From positions 124,001 through 188,000 of the forward strand of contig OZ220698.1 in NCBI GenBank assembly GCA_965116555.1: a DNA stretch of 64,000 nt, in the 5' to 3' direction. The notes beneath the pieces are model-generated. The model ran no database searches. It was given only the letters and a program-made list of their open reading frames with translations, and had not been told where the DNA came from. This stretch comes from DAOUJH01 sp965116555 (GTDB taxonomy: Bacteria > Chloroflexota > Dehalococcoidia > Lucifugimonadales > QGNO01). Shown one piece after another: positions 43,223-51,568 of this stretch (within the stretch, counting starts at the first letter, position 1; every line of letters starts with the position of its first letter). A program made the translations under genes and the position numbers.

Positions 43223-45028
43223 TTGCCCTACGAATTTGAAAGGTTCCTAACCGTACGCAGCGCTTCGGCGCCCGCTTTCTCTGCCGACGGCCAACGTGTG
43301 GTTTTTCTCTGGGACGTCACCGGTGTGCCTCAGCTCTGGGCCGTGGATATCGATGGAGGCTGGCCTGACCAGCTTACCGTCTACTCGGAAAGGGTGATGA
43401 ACCTGTTCAACTCCCCGGTTTCAGACCAGACGGTCTTTGGCATGGACTCGGGAGGCGACGAACGCCAGCAGCTATACCTGCTCTCAGGCAACGGAGAGTC
43501 CATCAAGGCGCTGACCGCCAATCCCCAGGCGATTCATACTCCGGGGGGCTGGACGCCGGACGGCACATCGTTCGTCTACGCCTCCAACCGCCGGCACCCT
43601 GCTCTGTTCGACATCTACGTGAATCGTTTGTCCAAGGGCGAAGTCCAGATGGTTCTGCAGCACGACGGCACCAACTTGGCGGGCGCCGTATCGCCGGACG
43701 GTAGTTCGATGCTCATCAACCGCACCGTGATAAACCACTACAACGAGCTTTACGTATTGCCCTTGGACGCGGCGAGAGCAAGGCCTCGCCTTGTGACCAA
43801 GGGCGAGGATCGTAGTACGTACTCCTCGCCGGTATGGTCCTCCGATGGCAAAGCGGTCTATCTGCTGACGGACCAGGACGGGGAATGGAAGAGTTTAGTC
43901 CGGCTTGACCTGGATACAAGAGAGCTCACCTACCTCCATTCTGAAGAGTGGGACGTGGAGCTCATGGCCTACACACCAAAGACGGAGCGCATTGCTTTCT
44001 CCGTCAATGCAGACGGATATTCGGAAGCCACCGTACTCTCCTTGGAAGACGGCAGTTCGGTGCAGGTCACGGGCCTGCCCAAGGGACAGATTCTGGACAT
44101 GACCTGGTCGCCCAACGGGGCTGACCTCGCTGTTACAGCCGTTGGCGCCACCGTCAACTCCGACGTCTGGTTGGTGAACGGACAGACGGCGCAGGCCCGC
44201 CGGCTGACGCACAGTCCCAGGGCGGGCATAGCTCCCGAAACGCTCACCGAGCCTACCCTCGTCCACTACCCAACCTTCGATGGTCGGGACATACCGGCGT
44301 TCTTCTACCTGCCGTCCAACGCCGCTAAAGATGGGAACCTACCCGTTGTCGTCTTTGTCCATGGCGGGCCGGAGAGCCAGTCCAGACCGGTCTACAATCC
44401 CGTGGTGCAGTACCTGGCCTACAGAGGATACGGCGTGCTTGTGCCCAACGTGAGAGGGAGCACGGGTTACGGCAGGACTTACGAGCATCTGGATGACGTG
44501 GAGAAGCGGATGGATTCGGTGAACGACTTAAACCACGCCGCTAAATGGCTTGTTGATTCAGGTTACTCCAAGCCTAGTCGCATAGCGGTGATGGGCGGCA
44601 GCTACGGTGGCTTCATGACCCTGGCCGCTATCACGGCCTATCCCGATTCGTGGGGAGCCGCCGCTGAGTTGTACGGCATAGCCAACTTCCAGACCTTCCT
44701 GGCCAATACTGGCCCATGGAGGCGCGTGCATCGCGCCGCGGAATACGGCGATCCTGAGAAGGACAGCGATCTGCTCAAGCGCATTTCACCCATACACTAC
44801 GTGGACAGGATCAAGGCGCCGCTGATAGTGATTCACGGCGCCAACGACCCGCGCGTCCCGATCAGTGAAACGGAGCAGATGGTGGAGGCAATACAGCAGA
44901 GGGACGGCTCCGTGGAGTACCTGCGCTTTGAGGATGAAGGACACGGCATCGTCAAGCAGCACAACCGCATAAAGACCTATACGGCAATAGCTGACTTTCT
45001 GGACAGGCACTTGGCGAACGCCGGGTAG
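43223..45028 (+). CDS. S9 family prolyl oligopeptidase-like peptidase
   Basis: A 601-residue serine peptidase of the acylaminoacyl-peptidase branch. An N-terminal beta-propeller (about 10-330) is followed by an alpha/beta hydrolase domain with the nucleophile in VMGGSYGGFMTL (Ser about 459) and the catalytic His in EDEGHGI near residue 577. VVFVHGGPESQ marks the oxyanion loop. There is no signal peptide, so it acts in the cytoplasm on short peptides. The TTG start lies 7 nt after AAGGAGG. It ends flush against the convergent cofE stop, with no intergenic base. Confidence 0.92.
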   Translation: MPYEFERFLTVRSASAPAFSADGQRVVFLWDVTGVPQLWAVDIDGGWPDQLTVYSERVMNLFNSPVSDQTVFGMDSGGDERQQLYLLSGNGESIKALTANPQAIHTPGGWTPDGTSFVYASNRRHPALFDIYVNRLSKGEVQMVLQHDGTNLAGAVSPDGSSMLINRTVINHYNELYVLPLDAARARPRLVTKGEDRSTYSSPVWSSDGKAVYLLTDQDGEWKSLVRLDLDTRELTYLHSEEWDVELMAYTPKTERIAFSVNADGYSEATVLSLEDGSSVQVTGLPKGQILDMTWSPNGADLAVTAVGATVNSDVWLVNGQTAQARRLTHSPRAGIAPETLTEPTLVHYPTFDGRDIPAFFYLPSNAAKDGNLPVVVFVHGGPESQSRPVYNPVVQYLAYRGYGVLVPNVRGSTGYGRTYEHLDDVEKRMDSVNDLNHAAKWLVDSGYSKPSRIAVMGGSYGGFMTLAAITAYPDSWGAAAELYGIANFQTFLANTGPWRRVHRAAEYGDPEKDSDLLKRISPIHYVDRIKAPLIVIHGANDPRVPISETEQMVEAIQQRDGSVEYLRFEDEGHGIVKQHNRIKTYTAIADFLDRHLANAG

Positions 45029-45784
45029 CTATCTGAAGATATCGCGGTCGGGAGGGCGTATCAGCTCTTTGACCCCGCTCGTGGAAGCGGCGTACTCGTA
45101 GCCCCGTACTATCGCGGCTGGCACCATGTCCACCTTCCCCATGACCAGCTCCGCCGCCGCCGCCAGCTCGTCGACCACGGCCATAGCGGTTACTTGGAGA
45201 TCGTACCCGTAGGGATCCGTGGAGCCTCTGTAGTCTCGCAGCGGCTCTATACCCGCCGACCCAATGGCTACGTTGGTAATGCCGTCCCGCCAGGGTCTGC
45301 CCCAGGAGTCCGTGATCACCACCGCCACGTCAATGCCGGTAATCTCCTTGACCTCGCCCGCTATCCGCGCCGCCGAGGCATCGGAGTCTTTGGGCAGCAG
45401 GGCCACTATGCTTTCTCCAGGTATGTTGGAGGCGTCCACGCCCCCGTTAACACAGTAGAACCCGTGAACGGTCTCCGTAATGAGGACGCCTCTGTCCATG
45501 CGGGAGACGCGGCGACTCTCCATCAAGGCAACCTCTATCAGCCGGGCATCCCTGCCATACTCATCGGCCCACTGTTGGGCAAGGTGCGAGGGTGTGATGG
45601 TATCCAGGTCCACCAGCATGCCTTCCGCCTTGGAAATCACCTTTTGCGTGATTACCAGCACGTCCCCTTGCTCTAGGGATGTTTTCTGACCCTTGGCCGC
45701 CTCCACTATCAGGTATGCAAGCTCCATTCCCGGCGTGATCTCGGGCAAGCCCTCTATTCCAATAACGCGAAGCTCTCTAGCCAC
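45029..45784 (-). CDS. cofE: Coenzyme F420-0:L-glutamate ligase
   Basis: A 251-residue CofE/FbiB N-terminal-type enzyme that adds glutamates to F420-0. Conserved features are GDVLVITQKVISKAEG (about 40-55), VLITETVHGFYCVNGGVDASN (about 101-121), LLPKDSDASA and VVITDSWGRPWRDG (about 156-169). It implies that the cell makes the deazaflavin cofactor F420, but cofC, cofD and cofGH are not in the window. The GTG start has GAGGTAGCAAA upstream. A nitroreductase domain, as in FbiB, is absent. Confidence 0.95.
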   Translation of the reverse strand: MARELRVIGIEGLPEITPGMELAYLIVEAAKGQKTSLEQGDVLVITQKVISKAEGMLVDLDTITPSHLAQQWADEYGRDARLIEVALMESRRVSRMDRGVLITETVHGFYCVNGGVDASNIPGESIVALLPKDSDASAARIAGEVKEITGIDVAVVITDSWGRPWRDGITNVAIGSAGIEPLRDYRGSTDPYGYDLQVTAMAVVDELAAAAELVMGKVDMVPAAIVRGYEYAASTSGVKELIRPPDRDIFR

Positions 45785-45833
45785 TTTGCTACCTCATTGA
45801 TGCAGTATCAGCCAATTATATAGCTCCATCACG

Positions 45834-45842
45834 TGTTATACT
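45834..45842 (+). promoter_or_regulatory. Extended -10 promoter of folB
   Basis: TGT followed by TATACT, ending 9 nt before the folB ATG. Transcription would start about 3 nt before the codon, leaving essentially no leader and no Shine-Dalgarno sequence. Confidence 0.55.
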
Positions 45843-45851
45843 CAGACTGCA

Positions 45852-46232
45852 ATGGCCGACCGTAAAGGGCAAGACCGCATCCTGCTTGAGGGGCTTACCT
45901 TCTACGGTTTTCACGGGGTTAGACCGGAGGAACGGAGCCTGGGCCAGCAGTTCCTGGTGGACTTGAGCGTCTACCTTGACCTCAGCAAGCCCGGCGATTC
46001 CGACCGTCTAAGCGACACCATCAGCTACACCGACTTGTACCAGACGGTGAGAACCGTTGTCCAGGATGAGACGTATAACCTGTTAGAGGCGGTAGCGCAA
46101 ACGATTGCCACGAGGGTTCTAGCCTCCTTCCCGGTAGAGGCAGTCTGGACGCGGGTAACAAAGCTATCGCCTCCCATAGCCGGAGTTACTTCCAAGGGCG
46201 CCTCAGTGGAGATATACCGAGCCAAGAGCTAG
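45852..46232 (+). CDS. folB: Dihydroneopterin aldolase
   Basis: A 126-residue folate-pathway enzyme that cleaves dihydroneopterin to 6-hydroxymethyldihydropterin. It has GLTFYGFHGVRPEERSLGQ (about 15-33), SYTDLYQTV and LLEAVAQTIA, and ends near KLSPPIAGVTSKGASVEIYR with the conserved lysine. Normal length. It likely has a leaderless mRNA. The next gene starts one base after its stop; folK and folP are not nearby. Confidence 0.94.
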   Translation: MADRKGQDRILLEGLTFYGFHGVRPEERSLGQQFLVDLSVYLDLSKPGDSDRLSDTISYTDLYQTVRTVVQDETYNLLEAVAQTIATRVLASFPVEAVWTRVTKLSPPIAGVTSKGASVEIYRAKS

Positions 46233-46233
46233 C

Positions 46234-47139
46234 ATGCGCTTTCTTTCGCTTCTCTTTTCACCAGGGTTTCTGCTGGCCGCTCTTTGCCTGCTTCTTCTCG
46301 TCGGCTGCACTTCTCCCACAGTCACGTCGACGCCAACCGCTGCCCCCACTGTGGTGAACCTCTCGCTGCGCACCGTCCTTGCCTCCTCCGACCTATCGGT
46401 TGGCAGCAACCGCGTGATTTTCGCGCTTATCGATGCGAACAACGCGCCGGTAAGAGCAAACTCGGCGACGCTGTCTCTGGCTCGCGAGCAGGATGCGAGA
46501 ATCGTCCAAAAGGGCGAAGTAGAGGCCGGCTGGATCTCGTGGCCGGCCGGGCCGGGAGGGGTGTTCGCGGCGCAGATAGAGTTCGACCAGGACGGCCTCT
46601 GGCTGGCGGAGGTCTCACCTAACGACGGCGCCGCGGAAGGCGAGCTGGCGCGCCTGGTTATGCGTGTATCGGAGGAGAGCAGCACGCCCGCCCTGGGTTC
46701 CCCGGCTCCGGCCAGCCTGAACCGTACTGCTTCCAATGTCGCCTCCTTGGAGGAGCTTACCTCGGACATTGAGCCTGACCCGGAGCTTTACTCCATGACA
46801 ATTGCCGAGGCTCTGCAGGCTGGCAAGCCCCTCGTCGTTGCTTTTGCCACTCCCGCCTTCTGCACCTCTGCTACCTGCGGCCCCCAGTTGGACGTGGTCA
46901 AAGAGTTGAAGGATGGCTATCCGGAGCAGGCCAACTTCATCCACGTGGAGGTCTTCGACAACCCCCATGAGATGCGGGAGGACTTTACGAAGGGCGTGGT
47001 CTCACCCATCTTCGAGGAATGGGGGCTGCCCAGCGAGCCGTGGGTCTTCGTGATCGATGCCCAAGGGCGGGTGTCCGCCAAGTTGGAAGGCTTTGCTTCT
47101 TTCGAGGAGTTGGAGCAGGCGCTGCAACGGGTCATCTAG
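46234..47139 (+). CDS. Lipoprotein with thioredoxin/redoxin-type C-terminal domain
   Basis: A 301-residue exported protein. The signal peptide ends LLVGC with the lipidated Cys at 25, then a Thr/Pro-rich linker. Residues 40-150 form a beta-rich domain that looks like an immunoglobulin or CopC-type module. Residues 180-301 have a thioredoxin-like fold, with Cys210 and Cys215 in FCTSATCGP (CxxxxC) and EPWVFVIDAQGRVSAKLEG at the cis-Pro side. The unusual four-residue spacing differs from TlpA CxxC. Possibly a surface thiol reductase or Sco-like metal chaperone. It begins one base after folB. Confidence 0.7.
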   Translation: MRFLSLLFSPGFLLAALCLLLLVGCTSPTVTSTPTAAPTVVNLSLRTVLASSDLSVGSNRVIFALIDANNAPVRANSATLSLAREQDARIVQKGEVEAGWISWPAGPGGVFAAQIEFDQDGLWLAEVSPNDGAAEGELARLVMRVSEESSTPALGSPAPASLNRTASNVASLEELTSDIEPDPELYSMTIAEALQAGKPLVVAFATPAFCTSATCGPQLDVVKELKDGYPEQANFIHVEVFDNPHEMREDFTKGVVSPIFEEWGLPSEPWVFVIDAQGRVSAKLEGFASFEELEQALQRVI

Positions 47140-47474
47140 GCGTCCTCTATAAATGCCGCTATCAGGGTGTCGCCGTCCTTCCTGAAGCTTACCCTCACCG
47201 GTTCCGCCAGCATCATGTGCTCCCTAAAATGCGAGGTCGTGAAGCCTATGAATCCCTCCGTGGTGAAGGTGAACACCGTGCCCTCCTCGTCCTCTAGGGT
47301 GAACCGCTCCACCTCCACCGCGGACCGTGGCTCAACGCCGGTAACCAGGCCCTCCACTTCGGAAAGCTTGTCTCCGCAGCTCAGTGAAAAGAGCAGCGCC
47401 ATCGCCAGTATGAAGAACACCTTGGTGGTCAAATACCGTTGTTTCTTCCTCACGGGGGAACGCACAATTTCCAT
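47136..47474 (-). CDS. Small lipoprotein of unknown function
   Basis: A 112-residue protein with an N-terminal basic stretch, a hydrophobic helix (VFFILAMALLFSLSC) and a lipobox Cys at residue 33. The mature part is beta-rich and acidic (EGLVTGVEPRSAVEVERFTLEDEEG). It has an OB-like look but no recognised family. No Shine-Dalgarno sequence is seen; TACCAT lies 10 nt before the ATG. Its 3' end overlaps that of the convergent redoxin lipoprotein by 4 bases. Confidence 0.65.
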   Translation of the reverse strand: MEIVRSPVRKKQRYLTTKVFFILAMALLFSLSCGDKLSEVEGLVTGVEPRSAVEVERFTLEDEEGTVFTFTTEGFIGFTTSHFREHMMLAEPVRVSFRKDGDTLIAAFIEDA

Positions 47475-47530
47475 GGACTAGGCTATGGTACATTATGGCA
47501 CGTTAAATCCGACTCAAGGAGTTCGACCAG

Positions 47531-48682
47531 TTGACAGAACGCCCCCAGACCACCGATTCCGGCCCCGTTCGCGAATCCGCGCGCATAACCAGCCTGGACC
47601 TTATACGCGGGGTTGCGGTGCTGGGCATACTGTTGATGAACGCTGTCGACTTCAAGTTTGGCGGCGGGCCTTACGCCAACCTCAGCGCGGGCGGCTCGGA
47701 GACGTGGCTGGACTGGGCAGTAGGCGTCTTCGGCGAAATCTTCGTCGACCAGAAGTTCATGGGGTTGTTTTCCCTGCTGTTCGGCGCGGGGATGATTCTG
47801 TTCATAGACCGCGCCAGCGGCAAGGGAAAGCGAGCGGTCCTGCTGAACCTGTGGCGAAACGGGCTGTTGCTGCTGACCGGGATCCTCCACCTCCTCTTGT
47901 GGAACGGCGACGTGCTCATGGTCTACGCTGTATCATCGGTTTTCCTGCTGGCCCTGCGAAAGCTGCCCAACCGGGCGCTCATCTCCACTGGCGTCGCCGT
48001 GTTCACGCTGTCCGCCGCACTTGGATTGCTGGCGCAGTACATGGCCAACACGACCAGCACGTCGCTTGCCGGTCTCTGGACGCCGGGCGAGATTTCGAAC
48101 GAAGAGCTGATAGGACTTCCTGTCCTCTTCGGCTATTTCCTGCGGGCGCTGGGGATGATTCTCATCGGCGCGGGCCTGTACCGCATGGGCTTTATGAACG
48201 GCGACCTGCCCGCCAGGACATATCGACTCACCGCAATGGCCGGGCTTGCCGTCGGTTTGCCTCTTGCAGCAGCCGGGGTACTGGTCACTGCACTGAACGA
48301 TTACTCTCGCGAGGTCGCCTTTATCGGACAGATTCCCAATACGATAGGCACCATTCCCGCATCGCTGGGGTACATGAGCCTGATCATCCTCTGGAACAAC
48401 CGCGCCGACAACCGGCTCAAGCGGCGTCTGCGCGCGGTGGGGAGGATGGCGCTGACCAACTACCTGTCGCAGACGGTGCTGGGCGTGCTTGTCCTGACAA
48501 CCCTGCTGGGCGATGCCGACTTCGTGAACCGGAGCGCTGTCTTGGCGTTCGTGTTTGCGGTGTGGGCGCTGCAGGTGTGGTGGTCGCAGGCGTGGCTGAG
48601 CCGGTTCCTCTTCGGGCCCGCGGAGTGGCTCTGGCGAGTCGGTACGTATCGAAGCGGGCAGCCGCTTCGCCGCCCCGCGTAG
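47531..48682 (+). CDS. DUF418/YeiB-like membrane protein
   Basis: A 383-residue membrane protein with about 8-10 helices. RITSLDLIRGVAVLGILLMN (about 17-36) is the signature start of the DUF418/acyltransferase-3-like family, and KAVGRMALTNYLSQT-like residues (RAVGRMALTNYLSQT, about 302-316) mark the DUF418 domain. The physiological role is unknown; related proteins are linked to membrane acyl transfer or transport. TTG start 10 nt after AAGGAG. Confidence 0.8.
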   Translation: MTERPQTTDSGPVRESARITSLDLIRGVAVLGILLMNAVDFKFGGGPYANLSAGGSETWLDWAVGVFGEIFVDQKFMGLFSLLFGAGMILFIDRASGKGKRAVLLNLWRNGLLLLTGILHLLLWNGDVLMVYAVSSVFLLALRKLPNRALISTGVAVFTLSAALGLLAQYMANTTSTSLAGLWTPGEISNEELIGLPVLFGYFLRALGMILIGAGLYRMGFMNGDLPARTYRLTAMAGLAVGLPLAAAGVLVTALNDYSREVAFIGQIPNTIGTIPASLGYMSLIILWNNRADNRLKRRLRAVGRMALTNYLSQTVLGVLVLTTLLGDADFVNRSAVLAFVFAVWALQVWWSQAWLSRFLFGPAEWLWRVGTYRSGQPLRRPA

Positions 48683-48764
48683 GGCGTCGCGCTCCGCCCT
48701 TCTCCCCGGGTAAGCGGGCAGGCTAGCAACGGACGGAGATTGCGGGTAGCTGCCCTGATTCGTT

Positions 48765-48798
48765 GTGGTAGAAGATTCTTCGCTGCGCTCAGAATGAC
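48765..48798 (+). repeat. Short dispersed palindromic repeat, copy 3
   Basis: Identical over 34 nt to 22728-22761. A second, shorter unit reading GATTCTTCGCTTCGCTCAGA follows at about 48916. Confidence 0.8.
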
Positions 48799-48993
48799 CC
48801 TTCGGCTAGGCTCAGGGTAAACTCCCCCCCCCCGCCCCTGGATTCCCGCATCCGCGAGTATGGCGGTGTGGGGCAGGCTGGAGTCGGGAATGACGGTGTA
48901 AGGGCGGGAGGCTTGGATTCTTCGCTTCGCTCAGAATGACGGTTGGGGGGTCAGGATGAGCGGGAACGGTTAGCCATGACCCCGCCTCGCCCG

Positions 48994-49036
48994 TGGGTTC
49001 CCGACTTCTCGGGAACGACGGATTATGCGGGAATGA
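48994..49036 (+). repeat. Short dispersed repeat of the TTCCCGACTTCTCGG type
   Basis: Nearly identical to 20442-20484, including CGACGGATTATGCGGGAATG. Confidence 0.7.
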
Positions 49037-49146
49037 TGGGTGTGTTTGGGAGCCAAGTCTGCTTTCGCTGGTGGCGGCGGCGGTAGTATGATGTGCAACC
49101 AAGCAATCTCTCACACTGTTGTCGCAAGGGAGTGTTGGAGGGTTCG

Positions 49147-50550
49147 ATGACAGTTAAGAAGAAGCCAAGGACTATCCGGGACCTCCGCAAGAGCGGATAC
49201 CAGGTCTTGCCAATCAGGGAGGAGCTGCGGCGAAACCTGGTGAAGAGGCTGCGCGACAAAGAACCTCTTTTCCCCAAGATAGTGGGCTTCCAGGACACGG
49301 TGGTGCCCCAGATACAGAACGCCATACTGGCGGGCCAGGACATTGTCCTGCTGGGCGAGCGCGGCCAGGCCAAGTCGCGCATCATCCGCTCCCTGACGAC
49401 TCTGCTGGACGACGAGATACCGGTCATAGCGGGGTGCGAGATCAACGACAACCCGTTTGCCCCCGTGTGCCGCGCCTGCCGCGACAAGCGCCACGAGATG
49501 GGAGACGACGTCGAGATATCGTGGCTGCAGAGGGACGACCGCTATGGAGAAAAGCTGGCCACGCCGGACATTTCCATAGCCGACCTCATCGGTGAAGCGG
49601 ACCCCATCCGCGTGGCCGAGGGCCGCTATCTATCGGACGAGCTTACCATCCACTACGGGCTTATTCCCCGCACCAACCGGGGGATATTCTCCATCAACGA
49701 GCTTCCGGACCTGGCGGAGCGCATACAGGTCGGCCTGTTCAACCTGATGGAGGAACGGGACATACAGATCAAGGGGTATCGCATCCGGCTGCCGCTGGAC
49801 ATTTACATAGTGGCCACCGCCAATCCGGAGGACTACACCAACCGCGGCCGCATCATTACGCCTCTCAAAGACCGCTACGGCTCGCACATCCGCACCCACT
49901 ATCCGCGAGCCATAGAAGAGGAGATAGACATAGTGGAGCAGGAGCGGGCAAACCTCGGAGAGATAGAGGAGATGGTCACCGTTCCGCAGTACATGAAGGA
50001 GATCATCACGGAGGTCACCGCTCTGGCCAGACGCAGCCCGGACATCGACCAGCGCTCCGGGGTCAGCGTGCGCGTCTCCATAGCCAACTTCGAGACGGCT
50101 ATGAGCAACTCGGCGCGGCGCGCCTTGCTGAACGGCGAAAAGTCGGCTGCTCCCCGCATCAGCGACCTCAGCTTCATCCTTCCCTCTTCCAGCGGCAAGA
50201 TAGAGCTGGAGACGGTGGAGGAGGGAAGGGAGCCTCGCATCGTGGAAGACCTTGTCAAGAAGGCCGTGCTCAACGTGTTCAGCCGCTACTTCAACGTGAG
50301 GGACCTGGAGCTGCTGATCATCAGGTTCGATGAGGGGGCGGTCATGGAAACGGGCAGCGAGATCCCGTCCAAGGAGTACGCCAAGGCCAGGAGAAGGCTG
50401 GACGGCCTCAGCGATGCGTTGCAACGGTTGGAATCGGACGGGTCGCCTGAGCTGGTCGCGTCCGGTACGGAGTTCATACTGGAAGGACTGCATCTGAACC
50501 GCAGGCTCAACCGCGACAGAGTGGAGGGACGGTTCCGCTACCGGGCATAG
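49147..50550 (+). CDS. ChlI/MoxR-like AAA+ ATPase
   Basis: A 467-residue magnesium-chelatase-like ATPase. Walker A is GERGQAKS (about 73-80). A roughly 60-residue insert follows, with VCRACRDKRH (two Cys and a His that could bind metal) and DRYGEKLATPDISIADLIGE. The Walker B region reads GIFSINELPDLAERIQ, with Asn in place of the usual Asp before Glu. ATANPEDYTNRGRIITPLKDRYGSHI is sensor 1 and the arginine-finger region. The ATG behind GGAGGG is preferred over longer readings. Relatives usually act with a VWA-domain partner, which is absent here. Confidence 0.85.
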   Translation: MTVKKKPRTIRDLRKSGYQVLPIREELRRNLVKRLRDKEPLFPKIVGFQDTVVPQIQNAILAGQDIVLLGERGQAKSRIIRSLTTLLDDEIPVIAGCEINDNPFAPVCRACRDKRHEMGDDVEISWLQRDDRYGEKLATPDISIADLIGEADPIRVAEGRYLSDELTIHYGLIPRTNRGIFSINELPDLAERIQVGLFNLMEERDIQIKGYRIRLPLDIYIVATANPEDYTNRGRIITPLKDRYGSHIRTHYPRAIEEEIDIVEQERANLGEIEEMVTVPQYMKEIITEVTALARRSPDIDQRSGVSVRVSIANFETAMSNSARRALLNGEKSAAPRISDLSFILPSSSGKIELETVEEGREPRIVEDLVKKAVLNVFSRYFNVRDLELLIIRFDEGAVMETGSEIPSKEYAKARRRLDGLSDALQRLESDGSPELVASGTEFILEGLHLNRRLNRDRVEGRFRYRA

Positions 50551-50645
50551 GGTAGACGGAAGTTCTCCGCATCGTGTTAAGGCGGCAGAGTTCGGCAACC
50601 ATCTGCTAATATGTCGCCCGTGTAGTCCATATCAAAGGAGGCAGC

Positions 50646-51491
50646 ATGACAGACTCCCTTCCACAGCTGAAAGACGGCGCGCAGACCGTCTTCTTCAAAT
50701 CCGGCGGCGAGTGGTGTTTCTTCCGCACCCCGTCGTCTTACACCACGTCCGGCCCGCCCTTGCCCTGCGTCATCCAGTGCCACGGCAACAGCGGCTATGT
50801 CCGCGACGGTGAGTACGCCATATCCACTTCCGACACCCTGGACGACCAGGGGAACAGCATCTTCATCAGGACGCTGGTCGACGCGGGAATCGCCGTGGCT
50901 GGTTCGCATGCCAGGGGCAGCGCCTGGGGCAGACCCGACGCGGCGGCCGCTTACGCCGCACTGTTCAACTCGCTGATCGAGGATGCTAACGTCGATCCGG
51001 AGCGTATGGGGATGCTTGGCGGCGGCCTGGGGGGCTCCGCCCTGTGGAGCGCCGTCACCGGCCCGCTCCTGGGCAAGGTCCGCGCCGCCGCATTGCAGCA
51101 GGCCACGCTCAATTTCGACAGCGTCATCCGAGCGCACAAGTTCAAGGGAGACCTGCTGGAGGCCTGGGGTATCCCCAGAGAGGCGGACGATGACTTGGCC
51201 GTGGCCTCACTTGCCGGCAATGATCCCGTGACCAGGACCCGCATGCTGATATTGGAGCGGGGAGAGGCGGCGGCGTCCCTCCTCCCGGAGGTGGGGTTCT
51301 TCCACGGCGACGAGGATGAAAACATGCTCTTCGAGGGCAACCCTGTAGCGCTGGCCGCTGTTCTGGAAACATGCGGAGCCAGGCATACTTTCTACACCTA
51401 CAAGGGCGTGGGTCACGCCACTTACGCCATGGGCAAACCCGTTGCCGAAGACATCAAAGAGTTCTTCAGCAAAGCCTTTGGCATAGCATAG
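50646..51491 (+). CDS. Alpha/beta-hydrolase-fold protein lacking the nucleophile serine
   Basis: A 281-residue protein with the hydrolase layout: IQCHGNSGYVRDG (oxyanion loop, about 44-56), GSHARGSAWGRPD, MLGGGLGGSALW where hydrolases have GGSLGG, FFHGDEDENM for the acid and VGHATYAM for the His. Gly replaces Ser in the nucleophile elbow, so ordinary ester hydrolysis is unlikely unless the Ser three residues later is used. AAAGGAGG precedes the ATG. The downstream neighbour is a deacetylase gene stub. Confidence 0.7.
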   Translation: MTDSLPQLKDGAQTVFFKSGGEWCFFRTPSSYTTSGPPLPCVIQCHGNSGYVRDGEYAISTSDTLDDQGNSIFIRTLVDAGIAVAGSHARGSAWGRPDAAAAYAALFNSLIEDANVDPERMGMLGGGLGGSALWSAVTGPLLGKVRAAALQQATLNFDSVIRAHKFKGDLLEAWGIPREADDDLAVASLAGNDPVTRTRMLILERGEAAASLLPEVGFFHGDEDENMLFEGNPVALAAVLETCGARHTFYTYKGVGHATYAMGKPVAEDIKEFFSKAFGIA

Positions 51492-51504
51492 GGGGAGGGA
51501 ATTG

Positions 51505-51567
51505 ATGAACCAGCGCGATTTCATTGGATACGGCGCCAGCAGAGGTTTTGATAGTAAGGAGGCCTAG
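51505..51567 (+). pseudogene. Truncated start of a PuuE-like deacetylase gene
   Basis: GGGGGAGGG and an ATG are followed by MNQRDFIGYG, which matches the first residues of the two intact deacetylases (MVTERDFIGYG). Bases 51514-51534 are identical to 52323-52343 and 53308-53328. After residue 10 homology stops, and the frame ends at 51567. Thus the 5' end of a third paralogue, or a duplicated 5' end, survives here. Confidence 0.75.
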
Positions 51568-51568
51568 G

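Larger units (their letters stand above)
48683..49146. other. Intergenic region filled with dispersed repeats
   Basis: About 460 bases without a gene. It contains several short repeat units (48765-48798, 48915-48945, 48994-49036), in part nested, with a run of C near 48824. The last 100 bases hold the promoter and ribosome site of the AAA+ gene. Confidence 0.65.
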
